Shown here one piece after another: positions 12,867-24,816 of a DNA stretch of 64,000 bases. Under the pieces are notes generated by a model, which saw only the letters and a program-made list of their open reading frames with translations, was not told where the DNA came from and did no database searches. The DNA lies in the NCBI GenBank assembly GCA_036936605.1, contig JAUPFV010000001.1:316774809-316838808 (forward strand). Direction: 5' to 3'. The stretch's first letter is position 1; every line of letters begins with the position of its first letter. Both the position numbers and the translations under genes were made by a program. The stretch comes from Limnanthes douglasii subsp. nivea. Taxonomy: Eukaryota; Streptophyta; Magnoliopsida; Brassicales; Limnanthaceae.

Positions 12867-14389
12867 AACATATTAAGTTTTTTTAATGTTACCATCAAAA
12901 ATAACTTATCCTAATAATCACCTAATCAAACTTAATTTCTGAATTATGCAGGACGTATGTCAATTTTCTTGAAATAGTCATTTGAAAAGAATTGATTACG
13001 GTTTTCTTAAGATCAATCTTTTAATAATGTATTAAATTTTTTTGGTGCAAGACCTTCAGAGTATATTAACTGAATAATATTACATCAATTTTTGTTATTA
13101 TTACAAAGTCCATATTTAAACATTGAAAATCTGAATGTAATCCTATGGAAGCTGAAACCGAATTCTTCCTTTATACTATAATATTTCTAATGTTTTATGG
13201 AGCTCTTTTTACTATTACATAAGTTAAAACTTGGATTTTTTTTCACCATAAAAGATATTAATATTCTTGTAAAACTCTTTATGATCTATAATCTGATTTT
13301 TCTATTGATCATAAAAAAACTTAACATTCTTGTCACACTTGTTTATGACATTACAAAAGATGAATTATTTTATAAGCTACTTAGGTTTGTATAATTTATT
13401 GAGGATGTTGAGTTTGTCCTTTTAGAACAAATACAATTTATTAATCTTAAGTGAGAATTTTAACGTTGATTCCTAGAGAGGACTAAGGGGATGATCATGA
13501 CATAATGATCAAATCCGTATCGTTTGAATCTAAACAAATCATTTTTTATTCTTCCCTAATATCGAGGTTATTCACTGACTATTTACTCCAAACTAAATAT
13601 CCTTAAAATAACTGAATTTGCTCATATATGAGATTGTGTATAGGTTTCTAATATAACTGTTGGAGAATGGAATTAATTTCAAATAGAAATAATTATTACT
13701 GTATGAGATTACATTCCCCAATGCTAGGCCTATACAACTTTTCTTGTATGGATGTCCCTAGATGTACAAAACTCTTTAAACAATGTTTTTGATATGTTAA
13801 AGCTTAATGTGCTTATTTTACTAGTTATCTCCCTGTGAACTTCAGTTAAAAAGAAACTATTACATATCTAAACTGTGTAGATTCGAAAAATGGGTCATCA
13901 CATTATTCACTGAATAGTCATACCTCTCTAGAGTGGTGACCACCAGGGACATATATGAAAACTTACCTTGAACTTGCTAATGGAATTCATTTATTGAAAC
14001 ATGTGCACAGAAGAGCCAAAATATATCATTTTATAATTATATTTGAATATAAACGTCTTTCTAATAATTGAGAAATTTATTCCAAGAGTTTTCCTGCTCC
14101 TTATACATCTAATTTCCTTCATTTGATACACACCTTCATGTGCCATCATATATCAATATTCATGAAACTCTTGAGGTTTTGAAGTATCTAACCAACTAGA
14201 TTGCCTACCTCATTTTGAGAGATATAGTCTGATTGCTTTTTATAAAGATGTATTCATATTTGTAGTATTTCAATTTGGTTTTTATGAATGATACATATTG
14301 CAAAATATATTAAATGCAATCTATAGCGGAGACGGTAGACGACAGCGTGCTATACCGTTAGCTCATTTTACAACTTATTTATCCTTTAG
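12867..14389. other. Unassigned AT-rich DNA
   Basis: No domain, LTR pair or RNA gene recognised. A 65-codon open frame at 13,197-13,394 is low complexity (Leu/Ile/Lys) and not credible as a gene. Confidence 0.5.
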
Positions 14390-14585
14390 TCACCATTATA
14401 TGTAAAAGTGTTTTACCATTATTAAATTTTGGTGATTCAATGTATTTCTGAATAAAGATCAAATATCTCTACTAGTTGTAAGACAACCATAAATCACTAT
14501 TATATGTACAGATATTTTATCATCATTTAATTTTGGTGATTTAGTGTATCTCTTGAATATGGATCAACGATCCCTAATTATTTAT
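14390..14585. repeat. Diverged 104-bp tandem duplication
   Basis: Unit 1 starts TCACCATTATATGTA at 14,390 and unit 2 starts TCACTATTATATGTA at 14,494. Both continue with a TTTTGGTGATT word and a GATCAA word at matching positions. Period about 104 bp. Confidence 0.75.
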
Positions 14586-14639
14586 TATATATTTAAACAT
14601 AAACCAGAATTACTTAGGGGTAGATTTTGTTGTAATAAT

Positions 14640-15586
14640 TCCCTATCATACCGATGTCCAGCCGACCGTACCATTTTTTTACCAAACTTTAATACAATAG
14701 TGATATTTTAGTTTAATATACTATAATGATTTTTTTCCGTACAATATCGGTATTCAATATCAATCACATCGTAATGCCGTACCATGCTAAAATTTTAAAT
14801 AAAACATATAATTTATTTTTAGCTATAAAAATAATATTTTGAGAATAATCTTAATATAATAATTTTCTTTATACAACTGTTTTGTATTAAATAAAATTTA
14901 TATCCAAATTTATGATATTTCTCGTAAAAATCATTTGTAGAAAACCAATTTTGCATCAATTTTTTTTAAATCAATTTAAAATTTAATCCTTCACTCATTC
15001 AGAATGTATAAAATTTAATTATACATAAGTTATCAGAGATTATGAGTCTAGTTTCTAGTGAAAAAGATGTCATATTAAAATAAAATTTATACATAGAGTT
15101 ATCATATTTCTCGTAACAGTCGTTAAAGCTATGAAACATTTATTTTGAATCAACAAATTTTAGACCAAATTTAAATGTAATTATGTTTGGATTTAGAAAG
15201 TTAAAATTTTATTTCTATACATGGTTACAAATATCTAAGAGTTTAATTTCTAATGGAAAGAAAATAAAATATTAAAATAAACCTTACACACAAAGTTATT
15301 GTATTTCTCGTGATAGTCTTTGAAGTAGTCAAAAAACTATTTTGAATCAATTTTTTTAAAATCAAACTAAAATGTAATCCTCTAATGATTAAGAGAGTTA
15401 ATTTTAGTTCCTTATATGGTTACAAATATATGAGTCTAATTTCTAATAAAAAAAATATTATACTAGAACAAAATTTGAAAGTTATTATATTTTTCTTAAC
15501 ACTCGTTGAAGTTGTCAAAAATCTATTTTATACAACATATTATACATCAAATTAAAATATAATATTTTACTCATTTAAAATATCGA
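14640..15586. repeat. ~190-bp tandem array (left part), with GGTACCG-type border
   Basis: Monomers are recognised by a TATTTCTCGT word and its variants at 14,917, 15,106, 15,303 and 15,489 (spacings 189, 197 and 186). Each is followed by a 'GAATCAATTTTTT...AAATCAA' block and then 'GAGTCTAATTTCTAATG'. About four monomers are visible before gypsy element E interrupts the array in the middle of a monomer. The outer 14,640-14,800 contains GTACC/GGTAT words, matched in spirit by the far border at 22,140-22,290. Confidence 0.7.
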
Positions 15587-16066
15587 TGATAAAAGGTAAC
15601 CCCTCAGCCGGATTACACCCATTGGCAAGGATGAGGTGAGCTCGTTAGTCAACAAAAGAAAGACAATGCAGATGGGAGGTCAATCAATATCGATTGTAGA
15701 TGAACATCAGTCGTAGAAATACAAACAACATTCTCGTTCATGGAAAGTCCTTTCGACATGTTACAAAGGCACGCGACCTACTGCCATTTGAAGATGTTAA
15801 CCAAAAGACAGTTATTAAACACATGATGACATTAAAAGCATGATCGGTCAAACATAGAGAACACTAGGTATAACACTCACCCACGTTTGACATTACAACA
15901 AGTGGTAACTGTTATAGAGATACTTGGTTAATGTGTACGTAAATTGTAATATATAAAGAGGTTGAAAGCCTTAGAAAGTATGTATGATTTTTATAGGATT
16001 AATAAATAAAAGGCAATTTAATCATTCCCTTTAAATTCTAGTTAAATACCACACTAAAATCCCTCA
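15587..16066 (+). repeat. 5' LTR of element E
   Basis: Ends CCCTCA at 16,066. A TATA box (ATATATAAAG near 15,950-15,960) precedes the putative transcript start. The 3' 275 bp align with 21,331-21,610; the first ~200 bp are poorly conserved between the two LTRs, so the start at 15,587 (TGATAAAAGG) is an estimate. Confidence 0.6.
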
Positions 16067-16073
16067 CCGGATT

Positions 16074-16092
16074 TTGGTGTCATTTGTGGGAA
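16074..16092 (+). other. Primer binding site of element E
   Basis: TTGGTGTCATTTGTGGGAA lies 7 bp inside the 5' LTR and has the TGG-(N)-GTGGGA form of gypsy primer binding sites. Donor tRNA not assigned. Confidence 0.65.
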
Positions 16093-16109
16093 TGAGATTA
16101 ATTACTTTT

Positions 16110-16500
16110 CATAGGAAATCACTAATCGTGTTAATTAGATCAAGAATCAAAAGGGAGATCTTAGGAGTCCATCATTGATATAATGGGCAAGATGACCAAG
16201 TTAGTGTTCAAAGAATCCTTGAAAAATCACCAAGCGGCGAATGAAACCTCAGAGCCAATCCAACGGACCACCAGGAAACCTATTCGGCAATGGTAGAGAA
16301 CGAAAACCAGTCCCAAGTCAATGCTGAAGGCACTACCAGTAGGGAAACTTCGGAGGATAACCTTCTTAACTTAGGTATACCATCCACCCCTCTAATTTTC
16401 AAATCTTAGAATCTCACCTAGAAGAGATCAAGTGGGAGAAATTTAAGGCATGCCCAACGATAAAATATCAAGCGTGAGAAATCATTATTTGGAGAGAAAG
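16110..16500 (+). pseudogene. Gag N-terminal stub (element E)
   Basis: A leader and fragmentary open stretch after the primer binding site (ATGGGCAAGATGACC near 16,182) is rich in Glu, Gln, Asn and Thr codons, as gag N-termini often are. No gag core follows. At about 16,500 the sequence switches directly to second-RNase-H coding sequence, marking an internal deletion of several kilobases relative to element A. Role inferred from position only. Confidence 0.4.
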
Positions 16501-18090
16501 TAAAACAATCAATTAAGTTTCACTTCAAGGTCCTGAACAATGCAGTAGGATATGAAGCCATCCTTGGTGGTCTAAGGTTAGCTCACATCTGTAGAGTTAA
16601 GAACTTACGCGTCTGGTCAAATTCCCAGTTGTTCATCAGTCAAGCCAAGGGGTCGTACGAGGCTAAACAAAAAAGTATACAATGGTACCTCTAGGCACTG
16701 TGGGAATAAAAATGGATGTTTTCACACATAGAGTATGAGAATATACCTCGTTCCGATAACTCTATTGAAGATTCACTCGTAAAAAAGGTTACCCATAATA
16801 AAAACCCAATGATCATTACCCAAAAAAACCCAACGATGACAGAAAATGCAGGTGCACATAAGGTGCACACAATTAAAACGACCACCGACTGGAGGGACAA
16901 ATATGTTTCTTATTTAAAAAGCCAAAACCTCAAAAGTGAAAAAGTAGAAGCGAGGTCCCTCTAGGTTTGCGCGCCTGAGTACACACTCTTTGATAACGTC
17001 TTATATATGAAAAGTGCCACACAACCACTACTGCGTTGCATCAACCAAGATGAAGCTAACCTCATTCTAACTAACTTGCGTGATAGATAAGATGGGGCAC
17101 ATTATTGACAAAGAAGCTTGATCAGATTCTTCATATTGGCAGGTTATTAGTGGCCCAAACTATCAGTCGATGAAGAGGCCATTGAACAAAGATTTCATTA
17201 GTGACAACAATTTACCCATAGAAATCACATATCAAGGTACCAATGAGTGTTGTCCCAATACCATGCACATTCGATAAATGGGGAATAGACTTAGTTGGAC
17301 CCCTATGTATGGCCACAAAAAATAGCACCTAATAGTGGCGGTGGACTACTTCACAAGGAGGGTCAAAGCAAATGACTTAGCAAGAACTGAGACCACGAGA
17401 TATGCGACTTTCTAGAAAATTAGATTCTCTCCAGATTTGGAATCCTACGAGTCCTTATGACGGACAATGGAGCATAGTTCCAAAATACTATTGGATTGGC
17501 CTTTTATAATAGATACGGGATAAGTCAACATTTTTTAACATCGTATTATCTACATGCAAACGGATATGTATAGGTAACTAATCAGACAATCTTGGAAGGA
17601 ATTAAGAAAACAATTATAAAATTCCAAAGGCAAATGGCGCGAGAAACTAGCTGAAGTACTGTCGGCATGTAGAACTACATTGAGGTCAGCCACGGGAGAG
17701 ATACCCTTCCCCTTGGTACATTGGATGGAAGATGTAGTTCCAACATATATCATAATTCCAATACATCGGATAATGAACTATTCGGAAGATCTCAATGAGG
17801 AGGAATGACAGTTATCCATAGTCCTGATCGGAGAATGAAGAGATCATGCAAAGGTTCGCTCAGAACACTACAAAAGTTTGATGAGAAGCAGGTTTAATTC
17901 GAATCTAAAGCCCCAAAATCTCCAACTTGGTGACCTAGTTAAGAAGAATATTTTCCAGCAAAGACAAGTTAAGAATACTGGCAAGCTGACCCGAGATTAG
18001 GACAGACCCGTAGGTTGGAAGATATGGATGGAAATGCATTATAATATCATTGGAACGTTAATCATTTGAAAATATATCATCATGACATCT
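16500..18090 (+). pseudogene. Second RNase H and integrase remnant (element E)
   Basis: The translation starts with LNNAVGYEAILGGLRLAHIC and ...LRVWSNSQLFISQAKG, the middle of the archaeal-type RNase H seen in element A. The usual SDS carries Asn (WSNSQ), which would remove a catalytic Asp. Integrase follows: DKWGIDLVGPL near 17,275 (first catalytic Asp), LMTDNGA near 17,457 (second Asp), then HANGYV followed by a TAG where the third catalytic residue, Glu, is expected (17,566-17,572). C-terminal sequence continues to about 18,080. Many stops and shifts. It is the most 3' sense-strand gene part of E. Confidence 0.8.
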
Positions 18091-18094
18091 AGAG

Positions 18095-18155
18095 AGGGTG
18101 TGCACTATTTTTCCCTTTTGGTGGCGCTTATGGCGGTTTTAATGAGGCATATTGT
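18095..18155 (+). promoter_or_regulatory. Conserved box downstream of integrase (element E)
   Basis: TTTTGGTGGCGC and GGTTTTAATGAGGC at 18,117-18,148 match the box found after integrase in elements A, B and D. Function unknown. Its position between the sense polymerase gene and the antisense gene suggests RNA 3' processing or a structural element. Confidence 0.6.
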
Positions 18156-18329
18156 AAACCAACAAATTAATGAAATGTTTCTTTTCCAAAGTCTCCTTTT
18201 TTTTTGTAGTTTATATTAATTGAAAAATTTATATTAACATAACTCCCTAAAGAATAAAGAACAAGTCAACTCCAAAGTGTGCAGGGGTCGAAAATTTTCA
18301 TAAAAGTGAAATGGGTTAAAATAAACCAC

Positions 18330-18560
18330 GATGTTAGGGCCACGCAATGGGCCATATTGAGCCCTGACTCATAGAGTAAAGAAAAATGAATTGGTTTTGT
18401 TAAACCAAGCCTATAAGGCCATAAAATGGGCTATACTAAGCCCGAGCGCCGATGCTCGCATGAGCGAATGAGGAAAAATTCCAATTCGTTAAGCCTATGC
18501 TATAGGCCATACTGAGCCTGGAGTTACAAAACTCCAACATGCGAATTAGATAATATGCTA
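18330..18560 (+). repeat. Degenerate tandem repeat with GGCCAT/AGCC words (element E)
   Basis: Three imperfect units contain 'GGGCCATATTGAGCCC', 'GGGCTATACTAAGCCC' and 'AGGCCATACTGAGCCT'. Each unit has internal dyad symmetry (GGGCnnnnnnnGCCC). Placed between the integrase 3' end and the antisense gene, as in the related elements. Confidence 0.6.
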
Positions 18561-19089
18561 AGCCTAGTAGACTCTGCAATAAGCTGATCTGTGCTAAAAG
18601 CAAATAAACGCACCCCCACTATGAATTCCTCATCTTCAATTGTATGAGCTAACAAAGCAACTAAATTATCAACATAAGTAGTGTGTTAAAAAGGCATAAC
18701 TTGCAGTCAATAACAATGTGTTAATAGTTTTTAAAAAATACAAGCCCAAACAAATAGAAACACTGTTTAAATATTTATAAATTACAAACGATTCATTGTA
18801 GAGATACAAAACATGAGAAGATATACATCTACTCAAGGGCTTAAGTTTGAAGTCCTGCATAGCCTTGGTATCAGCTCCGATCATCTTACAATAAGCCAAC
18901 ACCATCGAATTGTGATGACTCTATTAATACAAACACATCAAAACAACATGGTAAGTACACACTTTTTATTTGAAATTCTGAATAGAACGAATAGTTTTAC
19001 GAAAACTTACCTCCACTACTAGTTCCATTTGGCATTGAAGAATAGCAGCCATCAAAATGTTATTGTAATGGGTTAACTTTGGGCAATGT

Positions 19090-20700
19090 TTTAATTGTAA
19101 TATATAAGAAAAAAGGGCGTTGACATACTAATTAGGACTGGTTATTCACCTAATCTCAATATTGAAGGTTTCTCTATGGATGAAGGATCCAAGTTAGGCC
19201 TCGCGGACATTTTTACCGTACCGACCACCCCAGAAGATTCAGAAGTTAACTGATCGACAACCTAGTCTTTACCTGAGGAATCCTTGGTCATAGTACATCC
19301 TCGACTAGTGGTAATAGGAGGAGGGGGTACAATCACCAAGCTCAACAGCTTCAGTCGACTGGGTGCTTACAACATCGTTTACCAAAGTAGGGTCATCATT
19401 CACGACCAGTGGGTTCGAACTCACATACATGGCCAGGTTCCCCAAATCAATATATGATCGACCACCGGATGGCTCCCGCTTCTCTCAAACTAGAACTTCA
19501 TTTTTTCAAAACACCTTATTCTTCTTTGAAACCTAAAGAAAGGTAGTATGAGAAAGACTCTTCTGCCCCACTTTATTGTCATCCTGGTTCAAAGTTCATG
19601 TAGTATCAGACAGATGCGTATTTTTAAATGTATGAACCATTTTCTTTTTCTTTTTCAATTTGGGTCGTACATGATTGGCCTCCTGAAAAACTCCCTTCAT
19701 AGCACTCTCCAAAGCAATTACTTTCTATTTATATTTCCATACTAGTCTCACGGGAAGCTCTAATCCAATACCTCTCGGGTTCTTCCCATATAGACATTTT
19801 AAAAGAATGTCTCCCACTCGGTCAGCAGTAACTACCTCTCTTGTAGCAGTAATTGTTACATCTTCATCTTTCGACTTTTTAATTTCCGACAGATGCCACA
19901 ATCCTATTAATTTTTTACAGGGGTAAACATGAGAAGGTACTCAAGATACCAAGCAGAATAGACTGTAGCTGACAGTTTCTATAAGGGATTTATATATGGC
20001 TCCGTGTAAATCTTCTTCCACAATTCTGTGATACTTCTCAGAGTCTGTACCTTAAACAAAACAAAAATACAACAATCAAATATCATCATCAGACCATAAA
20101 AAAAAACTAGCCCTCGGCTTACATTCACTCATCCATCTCTGTTCTAATTGGAAATTGGTTACCCCGATGGGATGCTCTCAGTTACCAGAAATGAAAACAA
20201 AAAAATACTACCAATGTTATTTAGAGTTCGACAGGCTAACAAGATTTTTACCACTATGCATTGATATGTAGTAGTATAGGGTAGCAGATGACTTGTAAAC
20301 GTCAACGATGGATAAAAAGTCAGCCAGATACACCGGGATATTCAGAATCTTTGAGATAACAAGTATGCTCAACATCAAGTGCCAAACATTGGTGGTATGT
20401 TGAGTAGGAAATATCCTAATCTACCTAAAAAAATCATTGATAAAACTTGGTAGGGGTAGACACAATCCCCAATAAAAATGGTAGTATAAAAAAATATGTT
20501 TCGCCCTCACGAGCGTGATAAGGGTGCTCACTCGGCTCGGGGATCCTAGTCTCTACCAAATCGAGAAGGTTGTACGCTAATCTAAATCTATGGTGCCTCT
20601 CAAGAGTAATTTCATTGGGGAAAATACATAATTCATCAAGAGAGAATTGGAAACCCATATAAAAAAGAGTTTAAGGTTTCCTAACAAAGAGTTATAGGGT
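19090..20700 (-). pseudogene. Antisense gene remnant of element E
   Basis: Minus-strand coding remnant starting with a 74-codon frame (20,658-20,434, MGFQFSLDEL). VETRIPEPSEHPYHAREGE there aligns with RIPIHPETPMDCKLSE of the antisense gene of A. Past one stop, FFPTQHTTNVWHLML-like sequence (about 20,400-20,340) aligns with LCPSQLSPNAWYTLMS. This is the domain described in plants as 'putative gypsy-type transposon' (Transposase_28-like); I make that match from memory of the family. Further down, to about 19,100, Ser/Pro/Lys-rich fragments occur. Broken by stops. Confidence 0.6.
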
Positions 20701-21141
20701 GTCTCAAAGTCACCAACTTAAGCTAAAAAACAATCTTTACCCATAACAAAAGAGGTAACAAGATTAATAGAAGAGAATCAATTATTTACCGTTGAATTAT
20801 TATTTCTAGAGAAAGTAGAAGAGAGGAACATAAGCAACAAGAGAAGTATTGTAGTCGAACTCTATCTCAAAAAGTAATATAAACAAGAAGAAAGTGTATC
20901 CAACTAATAAAAACATAATTTATATCACCAGTTAAAATCGTTGCATAATGGATACTAAATTTATTGACCCGTAACATAATAATGAGCCAATAAGTAATAA
21001 GAGTATTAAAAGATTTAAAGGTATAAAATATGAAGTACATTTTATTAAAGACGTGCATATAGGGTTTGTAATGTCAAAAATAGGCATAAAATAGTTGACA
21101 TGTGGCAAATAAAAACTAACATCATCATTATATACGCCTCT

Positions 21142-21610
21142 TGTTCCGTATTAAAGGTAAGAGCATGTAAATGACATATGAAATGAAAATGAAAGTTAAG
21201 ATATATGACAACTCATCCTCATTTGTTTCTATTTCTTTCAAAAACAAAATTGGCAAAAAAATAGCGTTTAAAATGACAATGAGGAGTTCTGAAAATGACA
21301 CGTCAGAAAGGAACGCGAAATGTTTTTGACCGAAGACATTTGCCAAAAGACAATTATTAAGCAGGCAAAGCCACTACAAGCATGATCAAGAAATTATAGA
21401 GAGCATACGACATAACACTCACTTGCATTTGACATCACAACAAGGGGTAACTATTCTAGAGATAATGAGATAATGTGTACGTCAATTTTAATATATAAAG
21501 AGACTGGGATCCTTGGAAAGTATGTACGATTTTTACTAGATCAATAGACAAAAAATCAAATCAATCTTTCTCTTTTGATTTTAGTTAGATACCGTCACTA
21601 AAATCACTCA
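21142..21610 (+). repeat. 3' LTR of element E
   Basis: Aligns with the 5' LTR over its last ~275 bp, including the TATATAAAGAG word near 21,490 and the final ATCACTCA. The upstream limit is uncertain because the first ~200 bp are not clearly alignable. Confidence 0.55.
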
Positions 21611-22290
21611 CCGTTTTAAATTTAAATTTCATATATGGTTGCGTATATATAGAATCATAGTTTCTCGTAAAAAATATCATATTTAAATAAATTTATTAGA
21701 GAAAGTTATCGTATTTCTCATAATATATGTCAAAGTGTCAAAATACGACTATGCATGAATAAATGTTTTATCAGATTTAAATACGATTATAAACTTGTTT
21801 CGAATGTTTAAAATTTAACTTAATTTTACAAAGATCTATAATTATAGTTTCAAATACAAATATATCATATTACAATAAACAAGTTTAGATAAAATTATAA
21901 CATTTTTTTGTAATAATTATTTAAACTGTTAAAAATCGATTTTGTATTAACAATTCTTAGATCAAATTAAAATGTATATTTGCACTACTTAAATTTTAAA
22001 GAAAAATTTAATATATTTATTTTAATCTTATATGTTTTGATATATGTGATATCTCTTACTTATTTAAATACTTTAAAAACATTATTCAAAAAATAAATTA
22101 TTTGCTATTAATTTAACTTATATTTGAATTGTATCTTATTTTTATTTTACCCTAGTAAACCGTAGCAAATGGTACCGAACCAAATATTTTGGTATACTGA
22201 AAAGTGGTATACCAAAATTTGAGTAGGGTAATGGTACTCCATTTCGTAATACCGAATAATTGGTAACAACAACTATTTAAGAGGTTTAGT
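21611..22290. repeat. ~190-bp tandem array (right part) and GGTACCG-rich border
   Basis: The array interrupted by E resumes in mid-monomer: TTATCGTATTTCTCATA near 21,706 and a decayed equivalent near 21,903 (period about 190). From 22,140 to 22,290 the sequence has repeated GGTACCGAACC, GGTATACTG and GGTATACCAA words, like the left border near 14,660-14,780. Together these suggest a single older repeat-bearing unit spanning about 14.64-22.29 kb. Confidence 0.6.
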
Positions 22291-22365
22291 AGGGAAACCG
22301 TATCAGAACCACTTGTATGAATACTTAAGGTTTAAAACTTGGTGCAATATAATTATACTTATTAC

Positions 22366-22368
<3 letters not shown>

Positions 22369-22416
<48 letters not shown>
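22369..22416. repeat. (AT)n microsatellite
   Basis: Perfect TA/AT dinucleotide run of about 48 bp. Confidence 0.95.
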
Positions 22417-22418
<2 letters not shown>

Positions 22419-23540
22419 TTTAGAAAAATATAATTTCTAATTCTCTTTATTGGCCAATTCTAAATTAATGTGACTGAACTAGTTGAGTATTTAAAATTCG
22501 AGCTAGATAATTATGTAGATCTCTAAATTATATATGAAATAAAAATAATCACCTAAAATAGATAACCGAGCCCTAAAATATGGTCGTCCTAGGCGAGTCA
22601 ATCATGTTGGTTTTTCACACTAGTTGTGAACACCCAAAAATATTTGAAGGTTTTTTTTAAAAAAATACTCTATGGAGTTTTATCATTGTATATGGTTGGA
22701 ATCCTAATCCCTTTTATAAAGAGTAGTCAATTATCATAGTGTGTTAGATATCCAGACATGAATAAATGTATCATTTTTTCCATTTTATTTAAATAATTTG
22801 GAATATGTTACCTAAGATATTACAATATTCTACACTCGCACCACATAAACATAATCTCACATAAACATAATCTCATATACACATAATATAAAAAGGTTAA
22901 ATGTTGTCAGATTAGGAGTTGTGATTGGACATTCATATATGCCACACTCGTCATAATCATTAGTAGAAAAATAAAATGGGAGCGCGCTATATATTATTTT
23001 TGGATCCAATACCTTAAAGTTATACATTATAGGTTATCAGATTATATCTGATCATCTAAGCCTTCCTAGAGAGCCGCACCTGACTGATCATGATAACTAA
23101 ATGAACATTTTTACAATGAAACTAGTTATGTATGAGTATGTTGTGTGTCAAATGCAATAATGACATCATGAAACAAGTGTTCATTATTAGAAAATAAGTG
23201 TGGTAGTCTTCTTAGAGGGCCCTTCTAGACACATAACAATCGTTCTTTTGTTATGAGGTCTCAAAATCATTTTCATTCACGAATCGCCTGAAAAAATACC
23301 CGTAAGGTGGGGCTACTAGGTTTTTCAATCAGTCATAGAGAATGAGCATCTGGATGCTTGTATTGTATTGCATATCGCGACGACTTGATGTCTATCTTAT
23401 GAATGCGCATATAGTCGAGTCACATAACTCTGAACTCCTAAAAAATTAGCATAACCCCCAATCATAAAAAATATTTGTATATTCAACCAATTTAAACATG
23501 CAAAATATGTTAAATATCATATTAAAAGACATGTTCCATC
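22417..23540. other. Unassigned DNA
   Basis: No gene or known element recognised. A short direct duplication (CATAAACATAATCTCA twice near 22,845-22,876) is the only local structure. Confidence 0.5.
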
Positions 23541-23805
23541 ATACATACATACATACATACATACATACATACATACATACATACATACATACATACATAC
23601 ATACATACATACATACATACATACATACATACATACATACATACATACATACATACATACATACATACATACATACATACATACATACATACATACATAC
23701 ATACATACATACATACATACATACATACATACATACATACATACATACATACATACATACATACATACATACATACATACATACATACATACATACATAC
23801 ATACA

Positions 23806-23834
<29 letters not shown>
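23541..23834. repeat. (ATAC)n microsatellite, ~73 perfect units
   Basis: 294 bp of uninterrupted ATAC tetranucleotide. Long open frames on both strands (Thr-His-Thr-Tyr-Ile or Met-Tyr-Val-Cys periodic peptides) are by-products of a 4-bp repeat that lacks stops. Confidence 0.97.
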
Positions 23835-23836
<2 letters not shown>

Positions 23837-24338
23837 GCATTTAAATCTACGTACATACATATGATATTTGAAATCTCGAAATCAGTTGCTTGCACGTCTA
23901 TATAGGTTATGTACATAACCTAACTCGAAACGATCACAATAAAGAAAATAATTAAAAAACATTACATCTACCGCAGTTGTGGGGTTGAATCACTCGTTTA
24001 TTAAAACATATAACTAAATGATCATGTATATCTCTGAATTTTAAGTGAAAAAAAATCACCTCAATCGGGGAGTCAAGCACAAAATTAATAAATCTTGAAG
24101 TTTTCAGTCTGAAGTTGAAATTGTAGTGCGAGCTCGTCGTTACCATAACAAGAGTGATCACGACGAACTATAGTTTGACGCGACGACTATGAGGTTGGTC
24201 ACCACGAACCGTACTTTGTACCATGTTTGTCCCGACAATCACCTATTGGTCACGTAGAACTCTCTGATTTCCAAAAATATCGAAACCCTCTACTCTCTGA
24301 ATTAGGATTTTGTTCTATTTTTTTTTCCAAAATCGATC
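23835..24338. other. Unassigned DNA 5' of element A
   Basis: No gene recognised. GC-richer 24,120-24,250 has repeated 'GTCACCACGAAC' and 'GATCACGACGAAC' words, suggesting a decayed short tandem repeat. Confidence 0.45.
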
Positions 24339-24343
24339 ATGCA
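24339..24343. other. Target-site duplication, left (element A)
   Basis: ATGCA precedes the 5' LTR, and the identical ATGCA follows the 3' LTR at 34,721-34,725. The exact 5-bp duplication shows that A is one intact insertion. Confidence 0.95.
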
Positions 24344-24744
24344 TGATGAGTCCGAATTCTGCCTCCTCTCCGGATAAGGACAAATCAGACCAAACTCACC
24401 GGACCGGACAACACACTTCGAACACTCAACCCATTGAGCTGTTCGGAGTATGACAAAAGTACTAAAAAACCTAAACACATCTTGACTAAGCTACTTGCTC
24501 TCCTACTTAGAGCTCATGGGTCTTTAAACATGACCCAGGTCCATTAAACATGACCCGAAAGCCCATAAGGCCCCAAATGTAAGGGTATAAATACCCAACC
24601 ACCTGTATTAAATGTGGGTAATGAAAATTAATTGCAACCAAGCTGCTTAATTCTCCCTCTACTCTCTACATTAAACACCTATAAACCTCCACAAGACTCC
24701 GAACAGATTACAAATTTACCCTCATACTAAAATTAACCTCACCA
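24344..24744 (+). repeat. 5' LTR of element A
   Basis: 401 bp, from TGATGAGTCC to CTCACCA. TATA box TATAAATA at 24,586-24,593; the transcript would start about 30 bp further on. Same length as the 3' LTR with 11 substitutions and no indel. A related solo LTR lies at 40,460-40,867. Confidence 0.95.
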
Positions 24745-24747
24745 AAT

Positions 24748-24764
24748 TGGCGACCACAGTGGGA
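24748..24764 (+). other. Primer binding site of element A
   Basis: TGGCGACCACAGTGGGA begins 3 nt after the LTR. TGG pairs with the CCA end of the primer tRNA. Donor tRNA not assigned; an arginine tRNA, reported for Ogre-like elements, would be the first to test. Confidence 0.8.
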
Positions 24765-24816
24765 GAAGAAGGTACCTGAATCAAGCATTCAAAACCAGCA
24801 AGAAAAGTCACTCCGA

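Larger units (their letters stand above)
15587..21610 (+). mobile_element. Ty3/gypsy element E, internally deleted, with antisense gene remnant
   Basis: Bounded by two related LTR regions, clearly alignable over about 275 bp (15,791-16,066 and 21,331-21,610). Inside, in order: primer binding site, gag N-terminal stub, second RNase H joined directly to that stub, integrase, conserved 3' box, tandem repeats, and a minus-strand gene remnant. Gag core, protease, reverse transcriptase and first RNase H are missing, so the element could not move by itself. It sits inside a ~190-bp tandem array, which resumes on its right side. No clear target duplication was found; the outer LTR ends are approximate. 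Confidence 0.75.

Noticed and set aside
12568..12898. Overlapping ORFs of 73-97 codons on both strands rich in Cys/Val or His/Thr
   Set aside because: Produced entirely by the (CA)n microsatellite; no coding signal.
23498..23916. ORFs up to 135 codons with MYVC or THTYI periodicity
   Set aside because: Stop-free translation of the (ATAC)n tract.
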